NCBI GenBank assembly: GCA_030637515.1
Contig: DAOWGM010000142.1
Coordinates: 1 to 44,573, forward strand
From: Bacteroidales bacterium
GTDB lineage: Bacteria; Bacteroidota; Bacteroidia; Bacteroidales; UBA12077
DNA: 44,573 nucleotides
Direction: 5' to 3'
Part shown: positions 43,843 through 44,573 of the stretch, piece by piece
Numbering within the stretch: the first letter of the stretch is position 1
How the letters are laid out: every line of letters begins with the position of its first letter
Translations under genes and position numbers: made by a program
Notes under the pieces: generated by a model
The model's database searches: none
Told to the model about the DNA's origin: nothing
The model's input: the letters and a program-made list of their open reading frames with translations, nothing else

Positions 43843-44573
43843 TTATTCAAAGTCATTTTTAGGAAGTAAAAATTTCAAATAAGCATATCCAAATATTGCT
43901 GCCAGGAGCGAGCCCATTAAAATTCCAAGTTTAGCTTGATTTTCTGCAATACCTCTTAAAATACCAATGTTCTCGTAGGCCAAATTACTTATAAATAACG
44001 ACATGGTAAATCCAATTCCTCCTAACATTCCAGCACCAAAAATATGTTTCCATTTTATCAGGTAAAGAAGATAAGCCCAGCTTTACAGTTAAGTATGAGA
44101 ATAAGAATATGCCTATTATTTTACCAAAAATTAGGCTTCCGCTTATGCTTAGAGTTAATGTATTTAGAGTATCAAGACCAGCACTTTTTAGTACAACTCC
44201 TGCATTAGCAAAAGCAAATAATGGCATTACAATGTAGGTTACAAATCCATGTAAATTATGTTCTAATTGTTGCAAAGGACTATGTATTTTAAAAATCTGC
44301 GATTGCATATTATCTATTGAAGCAAGTTGTGAATGCTGTAGAGCAACATCGTCTGTGCATGGATCATTTTCAAAATCTTTAAGATTCCGTTTCATCCTAA
44401 ATGTAAAATCTTCTAAATCAATTTTACGTGAAGAAGGTATTGAGAATGCAATTAATACACCGGCGATAGTGGGATGTATTCCGGATTTTAGGAATAAAAA
44501 CCAAATTATCCAGCCAATAACCATGTAAAAAGGAATATATCTGATTCTTGCTTTATTTAATATAAATAGAACA
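43843..44573 (-). pseudogene. nhaA: Na+/H+ antiporter NhaA gene, partial at window end and frameshifted
   Basis: The frame entering at 44573 reads an internal NhaA part: IIWFLFLKSGIHPTIAGVLIAF, LQQLEHNLHGFVTYIVMPLFAFANAGV, then SISGSLIFGKIIGIFLFSYL. Near 44050-44062 it shifts; the next frame continues KWKHIFGAGMLGGIGFTMSLFISNLAYENIG to the stop at 43843. Family members read through that point as LP...KW..IFGAGMLGGIGF. About five nucleotides (one AAAAT-type repeat unit) seem missing, so the gene is probably disrupted unless this is a sequencing artefact. NhaA exchanges two protons for one sodium ion. The N-terminal half lies beyond the window. Confidence 0.88.

Overview
The window reads as a chromosomal stretch from a low-GC member of the Bacteroidota, probably a marine Bacteroidales or Marinilabiliales-type organism. 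The grounds are the very A+T-rich coding, C-terminal type IX secretion (T9SS) sorting domains on two surface proteins, a LytS/LytTR two-component pair, an AddAB-like nuclease pair typical of the phylum, and candidate TAnnTTTG promoter boxes. No rRNA or tRNA gene and no CRISPR array was seen.

Layout. 0-2.4 kb: the end of a membrane protein, a repeat-rich gap, a secreted Kelch protein and a VF530-family gene. 2.4-13.3 kb (minus strand): an AddA-like helicase-nuclease, a YhcC-type radical SAM protein, a four-helix-bundle (S23) protein and an AddB-like nuclease, followed by a T9SS YCF48-type propeller inserted between two copies of the AddB 3' end. 13.5-15.3 kb: mnmA and a corrinoid adenosyltransferase. 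15.4-23.1 kb: an accessory island with a contractile-injection-type AAA+ ATPase and two paralogous M15-type murein peptidases without signal peptide, each followed at once by an exported protein or lipoprotein. The second peptidase gene and a facing AlkD-like gene are both 5'-truncated at a REP-associated transposase element. 23.1-24.0 kb: decayed genes (glycosidase fragment, frameshifted hutD). 24.1-31.9 kb: an S41 peptidase, a MotA/TolQ/ExbB-type protein, LytS/LytTR, a T9SS leucine-rich-repeat protein followed by a duplicated LytTR 3' end, DUF3795 and YbaK genes. 32-38.7 kb: an AlkD-like gene and a TetR-led cluster (outer-membrane barrel, ABC ATPase, two FtsX/MacB permeases, LolA-like protein). 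38.7-44.6 kb: a chemotaxis receptor, a U32-like protein, a radical SAM protein, an NTF2-like protein, a flavodoxin-like reductase, a membrane-anchored unknown and a frameshifted nhaA running off the end.

Two things stand out. First, the ATPase plus two signal-less peptidase/exported-partner pairs look like an effector-immunity island served by a contractile injection apparatus encoded elsewhere. Second, two unrelated T9SS surface-protein genes sit directly downstream of, and in the same direction as, a conserved gene whose 3' end is repeated on the far side of the insert. This suggests surface-protein genes were gained by integration that preserved the 3' end of the target gene. Palindromic REP-like repeats are abundant; one lies in frame inside an ABC permease and two supply new N-termini to truncated genes.
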